A DNA stretch of 64,000 nucleotides from Winogradskya consettensis (GCF_018332715.1 NZ_BOQP01000071.1:1-64000), one strand, 5' to 3'; positions 48,940 to 58,196 are shown, numbered from the stretch's first letter. Made by a program: numbers and translations. The notes: generated from the sequence alone by a model not told the origin.

Positions 48940-49500
48940 TTATTCCGAATGTTCGCGGAGATAGGAAGAAGGCACCGCCGCGATCAGCCAGACACCGTTC
49001 TCGCTGCGGTGAAAGACGTGCCCCGCGGCGGCCATGGCGGCGGTGTCGACCGCGAAGATCACGACGTCCGGGGAGTGCCGGCGACCGACAGCCAGCGCGG
49101 TTCGCCGGTCGAGCGACAGGTGCATGTGGTGCCGGCTCCCCGGCCGCAGACCGTCCCGCATGATCGAGGCCAGGTTCTGCCGCGCCGTACCGTGGAAGAG
49201 CATCGTGGGAGGGTCGGCCGGCGCGAGCCCGAGGTCGATGTCCACCCGGCGGGAGTGCCCCTGGTTGGCCCGGATCCGTTCGACGCCGTCCGGCCCGGTC
49301 GTCACGGCGAAGCGGGATTTGTTGTTACCGGCGACGATCGTGTCGAGCTGTACGCGGTTGATTCTGAGCGCCGCCAGCAGGTCGGCCACCGGGACCCACC
49401 CACCGGCGTCGAGGGTGAGGCCGGCCGACTCGGGCCGGTGCCGCAGCACCATCGAGATGCGGCGGCTCGTCTTGACCTGCTCCCTGGTGAGTTCGGTCAT
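48940..49500 (-). CDS. kptA: RNA 2'-phosphotransferase (Tpt1/KptA family)
   Basis: A 186-residue enzyme that transfers the 2'-phosphate of RNA to NAD+. KTSRRISMVLRHRPESAGL holds the conserved Arg-His-x-Pro block, and NKSRFAV, MLFHGTARQNLASI and HHMHLS follow the family pattern (R-H-R-R catalytic set). ATG 49500 overlaps the upstream methyltransferase stop as ATGA. Its RNA substrate in bacteria is unclear. Confidence 0.92.
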   Translation of the reverse strand: MTELTREQVKTSRRISMVLRHRPESAGLTLDAGGWVPVADLLAALRINRVQLDTIVAGNNKSRFAVTTGPDGVERIRANQGHSRRVDIDLGLAPADPPTMLFHGTARQNLASIMRDGLRPGSRHHMHLSLDRRTALAVGRRHSPDVVIFAVDTAAMAAAGHVFHRSENGVWLIAAVPSSYLREHSE

Positions 49501-50273
49501 GTATGTAGCTCCATGACCGCAAGGTAGTAGGGATGGTCCTGCCGGTCGATCGATTTCAGGCGCCACGGGGTGCCCTGGAGCAGCTCTTCCAGCTCCTCCA
49601 CCGAGCAGAACAAGTAGTCGAACCAGGTCGTGGCATGCAGCCGGTAACGCAACCGGAGTCGCAGTTGGCCGCCGAACCGGCCGCGCTCGCGGTTGCGCTC
49701 GTGATAACCCACGTGGACCGGGTCGGTCGTGCCGTAGGGGTCGGTGCCCTGCGCGATGATCCTGGCGCCGGGACGGGCCAGGGCGGCGAGCGCGGCGAGG
49801 AAGACCGGTGCGCGATCGCGGCCCTCGAGCAGTCCCAGGTTGTTGCCCAGCAGCAGGAACGTGTCGTAGCGGGTGGTCGTGCGGGCGTATTGGTCGACCG
49901 GGGCGATGACGGTGTCACGCAGGCCACGCTTGCGGGCGATCTCGATCGCTCCGGGAGAGATGTCCAGACCGGTCACGGCCATGCTGCGGCGCTGGAGCTC
50001 CAGCGCCGTGCGGCCGGCACCGCAGCCGATGTCGAGCACCGCGCCACGGCACATGCGCAGCGCCCGGTGATCGTGTGGCTGCCACTCGTCCGGCTCGGCT
50101 ACGTACTGGTCGGCGGGAGCGCCGTTGATCAGGCCGTCGTCGCGCTCGATGATCTCGATGACCGGGCGGGGCACGCGGCCGCCGGCCAGGGGGCGGGGGC
50201 CGATACCGGACCGTACGGCGTACGCGTCGCGGACCAGCTCGCCGAAGACGTCACCGATCGGGGGTTGTTCCAT
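49497..50273 (-). CDS. Class I SAM-dependent methyltransferase
   Basis: A 258-residue protein. Motif I is VLDIGCGAGRTALEL (about 83-97) and motif post-I is VTGLDISPGAIEIARKRG. It is coupled to kptA, so nucleic-acid or NAD-related substrates can be imagined, but none is shown. An alternative ATG lies 6 bp upstream. Confidence 0.8.
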   Translation of the reverse strand: MEQPPIGDVFGELVRDAYAVRSGIGPRPLAGGRVPRPVIEIIERDDGLINGAPADQYVAEPDEWQPHDHRALRMCRGAVLDIGCGAGRTALELQRRSMAVTGLDISPGAIEIARKRGLRDTVIAPVDQYARTTTRYDTFLLLGNNLGLLEGRDRAPVFLAALAALARPGARIIAQGTDPYGTTDPVHVGYHERNRERGRFGGQLRLRLRYRLHATTWFDYLFCSVEELEELLQGTPWRLKSIDRQDHPYYLAVMELHT

Positions 50274-50371
50274 TGGCACTACTCTGCCGCCTGGAAACGA
50301 TCAAGGGGCGATCGCCTTCCCCGGCGCTCGCCCCTTTTATCGGTCCCAGCCCGACTCGACTGTATGGTTCG

Positions 50372-50581
50372 TCAGTCGCCCTGACGCTGCGAGGGAATCT
50401 GTCCCTGCAGCAGGGCACGAACCTCCGACTCCCGGTAGCGACGGTGCCCGCCCAGTGTGCGAATTGCGCTGAGCTTGCCCGCCTTGGCCCACCGGGTGAC
50501 GGTCTTCGGGTCGACTCGGAACATCGACGCCACCTCGGCCGGCGTTAGTAGCGGCTCAGGATCGTGCGTACGCGATGCCAT
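50372..50581 (-). CDS. bldC: Developmental regulator BldC
   Basis: A 69-residue MerR-like winged-helix protein, nearly identical to Streptomyces BldC by eye: EPLLTPAEVASMFRVDPKTV, then TRWAKAGKLSAIRTLGGHRR. BldC binds direct repeats cooperatively and controls entry into sporulation. Normal length, standalone gene. Confidence 0.95.
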   Translation of the reverse strand: MASRTHDPEPLLTPAEVASMFRVDPKTVTRWAKAGKLSAIRTLGGHRRYRESEVRALLQGQIPSQRQGD

Positions 50582-50873
50582 CGGTCACTCCTCCACAGGT
50601 ACCTAAAGACATCGGCCGGGGTCCCGCCGGCCGGTGTGTGTTTCATGGTCCGGCTAGTCCCCGATGTCCGACATGGGCCGAACGGCCGAAGGTCCCTAGA
50701 TAGACGGTTGAAGCATGACCGATTTATGCTGGTTTTCTACGCCAGAAAGTGTCTTGTTTGGACCTAAAATCACGCTTCGGGGGATGGCCGTTACGAAGAG
50801 TGTTCACCTTGGGAGCGCTTCCATCTGCGCCGTTCCGTCCTATTTCAGCTGGTCAGAGCGGCATGAATGGCAC
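50582..50873. other. Upstream region of bldC, no gene seen
   Basis: This holds the bldC leader and probable promoter. A moderately A+T-rich tract lies at 50700-50770. No RNA gene or second frame can be supported. Confidence 0.4.
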
Positions 50874-51713
50874 TCAGTTACAGCGCTCCAGCAGCTGCAC
50901 GGCCCGCCACCGGTCGACGATCTTCTCGTACGCCTCCGTGGCGGCGTCGGCATCGCCCCGCGACAGCGCGGAGAGCCCGGCCGCCACCAGCCCGGGTGAG
51001 TCGTCGGCCTGCAGGTCATCGTCCTTGAGCAACCCCGTCAGACCGCCGTAGTCCAGCTCGACGATCGAACGCGGGTGGAACTCCTCGAGCCAGCGGGTGC
51101 CCTCCTCCACCGCCTCGGTGATCGGCGCGTCCCCCAGCGACTTGCGCAGCACCGAGACCCCCCGGTGCGCCCGGCGGCGAGCCTTGGAGATCTCCGTGCG
51201 GTAGCGCAACGTGCGCCGGCCCCCGGACAGATTGATCTCCCGCTCGTCCAGGTCGACGAAGACGAACCACCGCAGCGGCACGCCCCACGTGGCGACCTGC
51301 TCGTGCACCCGGGGAACGCCGTGCTCCAGCACCTTCGCGCCGCTGCGCCAGTCGTCCACGACGGCCTTGGCCTGCCCGGCCAGCACCGGCGGCACGAACG
51401 CGTCGGCCAGCACGCTGGGCACGCCGTCCCGGGCGTTCAATGCGGCCTCGGCGACCCGCAGGCGCAGATTCCAGGGGCAGACGAGCAGCGTGTCACCCCA
51501 CTCCATGACATACGCCTCGTCGGGCAGATCGGGCAGCCGGGTCCAGCCGGCCCCCAGCGCCTCCAGCACCGCGGTGCGCTGCCGGACCGGGCCCTCGACC
51601 GGTCCGAGGGCGCGGCCCTCACGCGCGTAGCGCCGCCAAAATATCTGGCGCTCACGGTCGAAGGCGGTCAGTGGCTCGTAAACCCGCAGGTACGACGCGA
51701 ACAGTGACGGCAC
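50874..51713 (-). CDS. Conserved hypothetical protein
   Basis: A 279-residue protein of soluble, mixed fold (starts MPSLFASYLRVYEPLTAFDRE; WFVFVDLDEREI in the middle). A C-terminal DADAATEAYEKIVDRWRAVQ looks TPR-like. No catalytic motif is recognised. It is divergent from the dehydrogenase gene. Confidence 0.65.
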   Translation of the reverse strand: MPSLFASYLRVYEPLTAFDRERQIFWRRYAREGRALGPVEGPVRQRTAVLEALGAGWTRLPDLPDEAYVMEWGDTLLVCPWNLRLRVAEAALNARDGVPSVLADAFVPPVLAGQAKAVVDDWRSGAKVLEHGVPRVHEQVATWGVPLRWFVFVDLDEREINLSGGRRTLRYRTEISKARRRAHRGVSVLRKSLGDAPITEAVEEGTRWLEEFHPRSIVELDYGGLTGLLKDDDLQADDSPGLVAAGLSALSRGDADAATEAYEKIVDRWRAVQLLERCN

Positions 51714-51874
51714 GGCGCGATCCTTTCACGAAATCGCCGCCGATTGACTTCCCCCGCTGCGTCAATCGGCGCCCACGCTGGGGCCCTAAGCTCTTCGTGA
51801 TGTCTGGCATACCCCGCCGGACAGGTTGAGAGCGCCCCACAAGGGCCACACCACCGACACTCAGGAGAGCAGCA

Positions 51875-52957
51875 ATGGGCGTGTTCGTAAGCAGCGACGG
51901 CATCGAGGCCGCCGGGCACGAGCAGGTCGTCTTCTGCCAGGACCGGCACACCGGCCTGAAGGCGATCATCAGCATCTACTCGACGGCCCTGGGGCCCGCG
52001 CTGGGCGGCACCCGGTTCTACCCGTACGAGAGCGAGGAAGCGGCCGTCACCGACGCGCTGAACCTGTCTCGCGGGATGGCCTACAAGAACGCACTTGCGG
52101 GGCTTGACCTGGGCGGCGGCAAGGCAGTGATCTGGGGCGACCCGGCGCTGGACAAGTCCGAGGCGCTGCTGCGGGCGTACGGCCGCTTCGTCGAGTCCCT
52201 GAACGGGCGCTACTACACCGCGTGTGACGTCGGCACCTACGTGCCCGACATGGACGTGATCGCCCGCGAGACCCGCTACGTGACCGGCCGCAGCGTGGAG
52301 CACGGCGGCGCCGGCGACTCCTCGGTCCTCACCGCCTGGGGCGTCTTCCAGGGGATGCGCGCCGCGGCCGAGCACACGTGGGGCCGTCCGACCCTCTCCG
52401 GCCGCAGGGTCGGCATCGCCGGGCTCGGCAAGGTCGGCAAGTACCTCGCGGGTCACCTGATCGAGGACGGCGCCGCGGTGGTCGCCACCGACGTCAGCCC
52501 GGCGGCCCAGGAATGGGCCCGCACCACCCACCCGCAGATCGACCTCGTCGACGACGCCCAGGCACTCATCACGAGCGACCTCGACGTGTACGCCCCCTGC
52601 GCCCTCGGTGGCGCCCTGAACGACGACACGGTCGCCGTCCTGCGCGCCAAGATCGTCACCGGTGCCGCGAACAACCAGCTCGCCCACCCGGGCATCGAGA
52701 AGCTGCTGGAGGAGCGGGGCATCCTCTACACGCCCGACTACGTGGTGAACGCGGGCGGCGTGATCCAGGTGGCCGACGAGATCGAGGGCTTCAACTTCGA
52801 GCGGGCCAAGCTGCGCGCCACGAAGATCTTCGACACCACGGGCCAGATCCTGCGGCTCGCGGATGACGACGGAGTGCCGCCCGCGGTCGCTGCCGATCGC
52901 CTCGCGGAGCGCCGGATGGCCGAAGTGGGCCGACTCCGCAGCATCTACCTGGGTTGA
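51875..52957 (+). CDS. vdh: Valine/leucine dehydrogenase (Glu/Leu/Phe/Val family)
   Basis: A 360-residue NAD-dependent amino acid dehydrogenase. The catalytic region MAYKNALAGLDLGGGKAV (about 68-85) holds the conserved Lys, GKVGKYLAGHL follows GIAGLGK in the NAD-binding fold (about 175-190), and GAANNQLA is conserved. It deaminates branched-chain amino acids to 2-oxo acids, a precursor source for branched fatty acids or polyketides. GAGAGCAGCA precedes the ATG. Confidence 0.9.
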   Translation: MGVFVSSDGIEAAGHEQVVFCQDRHTGLKAIISIYSTALGPALGGTRFYPYESEEAAVTDALNLSRGMAYKNALAGLDLGGGKAVIWGDPALDKSEALLRAYGRFVESLNGRYYTACDVGTYVPDMDVIARETRYVTGRSVEHGGAGDSSVLTAWGVFQGMRAAAEHTWGRPTLSGRRVGIAGLGKVGKYLAGHLIEDGAAVVATDVSPAAQEWARTTHPQIDLVDDAQALITSDLDVYAPCALGGALNDDTVAVLRAKIVTGAANNQLAHPGIEKLLEERGILYTPDYVVNAGGVIQVADEIEGFNFERAKLRATKIFDTTGQILRLADDDGVPPAVAADRLAERRMAEVGRLRSIYLG

Positions 52958-52969
52958 GGCTTTTGTACG

Positions 52970-53011
52970 CCGTCGCGCGTCCCGCAGCGGGCCGGCCACG
53001 ACGCGCGACGG
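52970..53011. terminator. Terminator-like hairpin after the dehydrogenase gene
   Basis: CCGTCGCGCGT (52970-52980) and ACGCGCGACGG (53001-53011) are exact complements around a 20-nt loop, 13 bp after the stop codon. No T run. Confidence 0.55.
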
Positions 53012-53136
53012 TGGTACACGTAACCCGAGGTGCCGAAGGCGGCATCGTCCATGTACCGTAAGACCCACGAGAGATGCCTGACGTCATCGGGGCCCGCCTT
53101 CGGGCTGCCCCGAATTCTGTGCGAGGGGGTCGAGCC

Positions 53137-53358
53137 ATGGGGCGCGGCCGTGCTAAGGCCAAGCAGACAAAGGTGGCCCGGGAGTTGAAGTACCACTCCC
53201 CGAACACCGACCTCACCGCCTTGCAGCGCGAACTAGCGGGTGCCGGTAGTAATCCCGATCACCGTTTCGACGACGACAACGATGAGTTGGTCGATGACGA
53301 TGATGAGGATGACGCTGACGACGAGCAGGACCGCTGGTCGCCTTCACCAAGGCGTTGA
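53137..53358 (+). CDS. DUF3073 family protein
   Basis: A 73-residue protein. The N-terminus MGRGRAKAKQTKVARELKY, then SPNTDLTALQREL, is the DUF3073 signature, followed by a very acidic Asp-rich tail. It is conserved across actinobacteria with unknown function. GAGGGGG lies upstream of the ATG. Confidence 0.88.
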   Translation: MGRGRAKAKQTKVARELKYHSPNTDLTALQRELAGAGSNPDHRFDDDNDELVDDDDEDDADDEQDRWSPSPRR

Positions 53359-53577
53359 CCCGCGCGACCCCGACGACGCAGAGCATGTGGCACGCCGCAT
53401 GCTCTCGTTTGTCGCGGTCGCTCCGGAATGACCATGATGCCCACAGGGGAGACCTCGTGGGTGTCATGGACTGACCGCGGCGGTCCCACTTCCCCGACGC
53501 ACATCTTGATGACTCCGCCGAGTTATCGGGATGCTCGGCTGTTCGCGTGCGCAAGGTGATGAGCTTTGTTGCCATGC

Positions 53578-53618
53578 GCACTAAGCGCACCGTGAATTAC
53601 TCACGGTGCGCTTAGTGC
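53578..53618. terminator. 18-bp perfect hairpin, likely bidirectional terminator
   Basis: GCACTAAGCGCACCGTGA (53578-53595) pairs with 53601-53618 around a 5-nt loop. It lies between the convergent DUF3073 gene and the RiPP locus. 53359-53577 holds no gene. Confidence 0.75.
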
Positions 53619-53651
53619 TGTGCCCTGCTCGTTTTGCGTCCCGCTCCCGTC

Positions 53652-53785
53652 GCTTCGGCGGGGCCGGTCGTTCGAGGCGCTTCAGCGGGGGCGGCTGGTT
53701 CAGGTGCTTTCAGCGGGGCCGGCTGTTCGAGCTGCTTGGCGGGCCGGCTGGTTCCGGTGCTTCAGCGGGGGCGGTTGTTCCAGTT
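53652..53785. repeat. Five ~27-bp tandem repeats overlapping the RiPP precursor 3' end
   Basis: Units start at 53652, 53679, 53706, 53734 and 53759 (periods 27, 27, 28, 25 bp). Each carries GCTT(C)AGCGGGG(C/G)CGG followed by GTTC-like sequence. On minus, the unit at 53759 encodes the last residues and stop of the precursor (NNRPR), and decayed forms of the same codons (SNSRPR, SNDRPR) lie downstream. Confidence 0.75.
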
Positions 53786-53974
53786 GTAGAACGTCGGGAT
53801 GTTCTCGAAGTGGTTCCAGGCGCAGACCGCTGAGCCGTCGGCCGGTGTTTCCGCGCGCTGTTTGCGAGCCTCTTCCGCCTCTGCCAGCAGGCTGGCCAGA
53901 CCCTCGCTGGTCTCGCGGACCCGTGCCGTGACCGGGTCGGTGTCAGACGGCCGTGGGCTGGTGGTCTCGGGCAT
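53762..53974 (-). CDS. Cyclophane RiPP precursor peptide (AmcA-like)
   Basis: A 70-residue precursor. Residues 1-50 are a leader with an acidic/basic helix (LASLLAEAEEARKQR, about 26-40). The core at 51-70 holds aromatic-X-Asn triplets FEN (56-58), FYN (62-64) and WNN (65-67), plus WNH (53-55). Triplets of this kind are substrates for three-residue cyclophane (triceptide) radical SAM enzymes. GGGAG 9 bp upstream supports the ATG, which overlaps the maturase stop by 32 bp. The match to the AmcA family is from memory. Confidence 0.8.
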   Translation of the reverse strand: MPETTSPRPSDTDPVTARVRETSEGLASLLAEAEEARKQRAETPADGSAVCAWNHFENIPTFYNWNNRPR

Positions 53975-55145
53975 GGTCCAGCACTCCCTCGAGTAGGCGA
54001 ATCTTGCTGTTGCGGCAGTGGTCCGTCGTTGTCACGTCGAACCGCCCGTGCTCGAAGTAGCGGTTGGCCGCGTGGGCGCCGCCGCAGAAGCCGAAGTAGG
54101 GGCATTGCGTGCGGCAGGCTTCGACCCCGTCCAGGAATTCGCGGATCCAGGGGGTGCCGGTGGCCCGGGTCAGGATCTCCGCCAGCGGGGTTGTCAGCAC
54201 GTTGCCGCTGCTGAAGTCGCCGTAGCGGGGGTCGGAGAAGCCGGCCAGCTCGGGTGAGAGCAAGACCACACTGCCGTCCTGGGCCACGGTGGGGATCGGG
54301 TCGAGTCGGCGGGGCAGTAGCTCGTCGGCCGTGCCGTCCAGGACCGCGGCGGCGTACCGGAGGGACCATTCGATCTCTCGCAGGTGGATGCTGGGATTTT
54401 TGCGCCAGGCGGTGACCAGCTCGGCCCAGAAGGCCTTGACGTCCTGCTCAGGATGCCGATTGGTGCGGGTGTTGACGCCTTCGAGCTCTTCGACGTTGAT
54501 GCCGAGCACCTCGCAGCCCAGCTCGAGGAAGTATCCGTAGAGCTCCGTGGCCAGGCCCGGGACCGGGCGGCCGACCACGCAGAGCGCCGAGAACGGGATG
54601 TCGTGGCGGCGCAGCGCCTCCACCCCACGCATGATCCGCGCGTAGGCCGGCTTGTCACCTCGGGTGACTCGTTCGCCGTTACGCGCCTCGGGTCCGTCCA
54701 CGCTCACACTCACCCGGATGTCCCGCTCGGTGAAGAACTCGCACCAGGCGTCGTCGATCAGGGTGGCGTTGGTCTGCACGTGGTGCTCGACGCCTTCAGC
54801 GAACGGTTTCAGCAGCTCAGCGAAGTGCTCACGACCGGCTGCGAGGGGCTCACCCCCATGCCAGACGACCGAGAACCGGCCCGTACGCGACCAGGGGTTC
54901 ACAGACGCAGCAACCGCGGTCGCCACCTCGACCGGCATCTTCTTGTCCAGCTTGCGCAGCGGCAGGTAACAATAAGAGCAGTCTAGATTGCACAGCGTAG
55001 TGGGCTGCATGACGACGTAGGTGGGAATTTCGGAGATTCCGCGCATCCCACTCCAGCGCTCCCCCACGGCCACCTCCCCGTTGTCACCTGAGGCCAGGCT
55101 AAGTCCCGGCGTCCACCCCTGTTCAACCGCGCGCAGATCTCCCAA
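53943..55145 (-). CDS. Radical SAM/SPASM peptide maturase, cyclophane-forming (AmcB-like)
   Basis: A 400-residue enzyme. The radical SAM cluster motif is CNLDCSYC (CxxxCxxC, about 52-59), and WHGGEPLAAG follows. The SPASM region has CRTQCPYFGFCGGAHAANRY (about 341-360) and a late Cys in TTDHCRNSK for auxiliary clusters. It likely links aromatic rings to the beta-carbon of Asn two residues on in the adjacent precursor. The first ~33 residues precede conserved sequence, so the true start may be a later GTG or Met34. No transporter or protease lies next to it. Confidence 0.85.
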   Translation of the reverse strand: MGDLRAVEQGWTPGLSLASGDNGEVAVGERWSGMRGISEIPTYVVMQPTTLCNLDCSYCYLPLRKLDKKMPVEVATAVAASVNPWSRTGRFSVVWHGGEPLAAGREHFAELLKPFAEGVEHHVQTNATLIDDAWCEFFTERDIRVSVSVDGPEARNGERVTRGDKPAYARIMRGVEALRRHDIPFSALCVVGRPVPGLATELYGYFLELGCEVLGINVEELEGVNTRTNRHPEQDVKAFWAELVTAWRKNPSIHLREIEWSLRYAAAVLDGTADELLPRRLDPIPTVAQDGSVVLLSPELAGFSDPRYGDFSSGNVLTTPLAEILTRATGTPWIREFLDGVEACRTQCPYFGFCGGAHAANRYFEHGRFDVTTTDHCRNSKIRLLEGVLDHARDHQPTAV

Positions 55146-55267
55146 GACATCGATGTTCGCAAATCATTGCACAACGGGAAAACAATCCGGCCCGCCCGGT
55201 CCGACTTTCTACGCGTACATCGCGCAGCGTGACGGACCGGCCGGGCCGGCGGAACGCTTTGAACGGA

Positions 55268-56419
55268 TCAGCCCCGGGTGTACTGACCGACCATGTGCAC
55301 CTGGCCGGAGCCCTCGATGACCTCGCCGACCTGCCATGCTTCGACACCACGGCCGGTCAGGTAGGCCATCGCCCGGTCGGCGTCATCGGCCGACACGATG
55401 GCGAACATGCCGACGCCCATGTTGAACGTGGCCTCCATGTCGGCACCCTCGATGCGGCCCTTCGCCTGGATCAGGTCGAAGATCGGCTGCGGGCGCCACG
55501 AGGAACGGTCCACGACGGCGTCAAGGTGCGCGGGGAGGACCCTGTTCAGGTTGCCGGGGATGCCGCCGCCGGTCACGTGGCAGAACGCCCGGACGTCGGT
55601 CTCCTCGATCAGGCCGAGGCAGTCCTTGGCGTAGATCTTGGTGGGGGTCAGCAGCTCCTCGCCGAGCGTGCGCTGGCCGCCGAAGTCGTCGACCACCGTG
55701 TCGAGGCGCATCCGGCCCGCTCCCAGCAGCACGTGCCGCACCAGCGAGTAGCCGTTGGAGTGCAGCCCCGAGGAGCGCATCGCGATCACGGCGTCGCCGA
55801 GCTCGACCTTGTGCGGGCCGAGGATCTCGCTCTCCTCCACCACGCCGACACCGGTCGCGGAGACGTCGTACTCATCCGGGCGCATGACGCCGGGGTGCTC
55901 GGCCGTCTCGCCGCCCAGCAGCGAGCAGCCCGCGTAACGGCAGCCGTCGGCGATGCCGGCGACGATCTCGGCCACCTTGTCCGGCACGACCTCGCCACAG
56001 GCGATGTAGTCGAGCATGAAGAGCGGCTCGGCGCCACACGCCACGAGGTCGTCCACGACCATGGCGACCAGGTCGATGCCGATCGTGTCGTGGATGTTGA
56101 GCTGCTGCGCGATCACCAGCTTGGTGCCGACACCGTCGGTCGACGACGCGAGGATCGGGCTCTTGTACTTCGCCGCGTTCAGCTTGAACAGGCCCGCGAA
56201 GCCGCCCAGGTCACCCATGACCTCGGGACGGTTCGCCCGCTTCACCTTCGACTTGAGCAGCTCGACCGCCCGGTCGCCGGCTTCGATGGAGACGCCCGCG
56301 TCCGCGTACGTCGCCGTGCGCTTGCGTCCGGGACGGGCCGCGCCAGCCGACCATGGCTGGCGGTCGGCGCCCTCGGCGCCGTTGGATCCGGCACTGTTGC
56401 GCTCGGACACGTGCGTCAC
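55268..56419 (-). CDS. purM: Phosphoribosylformylglycinamidine cyclo-ligase (AIR synthetase)
   Basis: A 383-residue enzyme that closes FGAM to AIR in purine synthesis using ATP. TYADAGVSIEAGDRAVELLK, STDGVGTKLVIA, GGETAEHPGVM and HVTGGGIPGNLNR are family blocks. GTG 56419 has GGGGAG 5 bp upstream. A ~37-residue Ser/Ala/Arg-rich extension precedes the core. It follows purF on the same strand. Confidence 0.95.
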   Translation of the reverse strand: MTHVSERNSAGSNGAEGADRQPWSAGAARPGRKRTATYADAGVSIEAGDRAVELLKSKVKRANRPEVMGDLGGFAGLFKLNAAKYKSPILASSTDGVGTKLVIAQQLNIHDTIGIDLVAMVVDDLVACGAEPLFMLDYIACGEVVPDKVAEIVAGIADGCRYAGCSLLGGETAEHPGVMRPDEYDVSATGVGVVEESEILGPHKVELGDAVIAMRSSGLHSNGYSLVRHVLLGAGRMRLDTVVDDFGGQRTLGEELLTPTKIYAKDCLGLIEETDVRAFCHVTGGGIPGNLNRVLPAHLDAVVDRSSWRPQPIFDLIQAKGRIEGADMEATFNMGVGMFAIVSADDADRAMAYLTGRGVEAWQVGEVIEGSGQVHMVGQYTRG

Positions 56420-56585
56420 GGTTCTCCCCTTTGATGGTGGTGCTGAGCTTTTCTCGGTAACCGGCTTTTCGGTGACGGCGCGGATGACCGCCTCGTCGAC
56501 CCTAAGGCCGGGGGCCCTCGGACCCCAAGACCGGTGGCCTGCCGACACTACGGTGGGCCACCGGTTAGGTACGCACGATCGCCGT

Positions 56586-58196
56586 TTACGGGCGGTGCAG
56601 GGCGTCAACGCCGCCCGGGCTGCCCACGAGCGGCTTGACCGTCCCGCGCTCGCCCTCGGTGTACTGCTCGTCCTCGTACTGCTGCTCGAGGCCGGCCACC
56701 GCGGCGCTGGTAGCCGCCGGCGTCGAGGCCGGCATCGCGGCCCGCTTGCCGACGCTCTCCAGCAGATGCTTGCCGATCAGGTGCCCGGCAGGCAGCTCGA
56801 TCGGATACTGCCCGTCGAAGCAGGCCATGCAGAGCCGCGTCTTGGGCTGCTCCGTAGCGCCGATCAGGCCGTCCAGCGAGACGTAGCCGAGGCTGTCGGC
56901 GCCGATCGAGCGGCGGATGCCGTCGATCTCCAGGCCGTTGGCGATCAGCTCGGCCCGGGTGGCGAAGTCGATGCCGTAGAAACAGGGCCACTTCACCGGC
57001 GGGGACGAGATGCGCACGTGGATCTCCAGGGCACCGGCCTCGCGCAGCATCCGGATCTGGGCGCGCTGTGTGTTGCCGCGCACGATCGAGTCGTCGATCA
57101 CCACGATCCGCTTGCCCCGGACGACCTCGCGCAGCGGGTTGAGCTTGAGCCGGATGCCGAGCTGCCGGATCGTCTGCGAGGGCTGGATGAAGGTGCGGCC
57201 GACGTACGCGTTCTTCATGAAGCCGGCGCTGTAGGGGATGCCGGAGGCCTCCGCGTAGCCGATGGCGGCCGGAATGCCGGACTCCGGGACACCGATCACC
57301 AGGTCTGCCTCGACCGGGTGCTCCTTGGCGAGCCGCCGGCCGACCTCGACGCGGGCCGCGTAGACGTTGCGACCGGAGATCGTCGTGTCGGGGCGGGCCA
57401 GGTAGACGTACTCGAAGAGACAGCCCTTGGGCTCGGGTGTCGCGAAGCGGGTCGAGCGCAGGCCGTGCTCGTCGATCGCGAGGATCTCGCCCGGCTCCAC
57501 CTCGCGGACGAAGCTGGCACCCACGATGTCGAGCGCGGCGGTCTCGCTCGCCACGGCCCAGCCACGCTCCATGCGGCCCAGCACGAGCGGGCGCACCCCC
57601 TGGGCGTCGCGAGCTGCGTACAGCGTGCTCTCGTCCATGAAGACGAAGCTGAACGCGCCACGCAGCCGCGGGAGCACCTCCATGGCCGCGGCCTCGACCG
57701 AGAGGTCCGGACGACTGGCCAGCAGGGTGGTCACCATGGCGGTGTCGGAGGTGGCGTCACCGACGTCGAGACCGCGCTCGGCGATCTCGCGGGCCAGGTC
57801 GGCGGTGTTGACGAGGTTGCCGTTGTGCGCCAGGGCGATCGTGGTGCCGGCCGTCGTGGCCCGGATCGTCGGCTGCGCGTTTTCCCAGTTGGATCCACCG
57901 GTGGTGGAGTAACGGGTGTGGCCGATCGCGAGGTGACCGCGCAGGCTCGCCAGTGTCGGCTCGTCGAAGACCTGGGAGACCAGGCCGAGATCCTTGTAGA
58001 CCACCACGCCGGAACCGTCACTGACAGCGATGCCAGCGGCTTCCTGACCGCGGTGCTGCAATGCGAAGAGGCCGAAATAGGTGAGTTTGGCGACCTCTTC
58101 CTCCGGGGCCCAGACACCGAAGACGCCGCAGGCATCCTGGGGTCCGCGGTCCTGGGGGTCGAGATCGTCGGTCAACCGGCCGTCGCCTCGGGGCAC
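56586..58196 (-). CDS. purF: Amidophosphoribosyltransferase
   Basis: A 536-residue enzyme for the first committed step of purine synthesis (PRPP + Gln to phosphoribosylamine). The N-terminal glutaminase nucleophile is the Cys in DACGVFGVWAPEE (about 22-34), implying propeptide removal. The PRTase motif is KRIVVIDDSIVRGNTQRAQI. C-terminal CFDGQYP and a Cys-containing stretch may hold an Fe-S ligand set. It lies 166 bp upstream of purM. Confidence 0.95.
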   Translation of the reverse strand: MPRGDGRLTDDLDPQDRGPQDACGVFGVWAPEEEVAKLTYFGLFALQHRGQEAAGIAVSDGSGVVVYKDLGLVSQVFDEPTLASLRGHLAIGHTRYSTTGGSNWENAQPTIRATTAGTTIALAHNGNLVNTADLAREIAERGLDVGDATSDTAMVTTLLASRPDLSVEAAAMEVLPRLRGAFSFVFMDESTLYAARDAQGVRPLVLGRMERGWAVASETAALDIVGASFVREVEPGEILAIDEHGLRSTRFATPEPKGCLFEYVYLARPDTTISGRNVYAARVEVGRRLAKEHPVEADLVIGVPESGIPAAIGYAEASGIPYSAGFMKNAYVGRTFIQPSQTIRQLGIRLKLNPLREVVRGKRIVVIDDSIVRGNTQRAQIRMLREAGALEIHVRISSPPVKWPCFYGIDFATRAELIANGLEIDGIRRSIGADSLGYVSLDGLIGATEQPKTRLCMACFDGQYPIELPAGHLIGKHLLESVGKRAAMPASTPAATSAAVAGLEQQYEDEQYTEGERGTVKPLVGSPGGVDALHRP

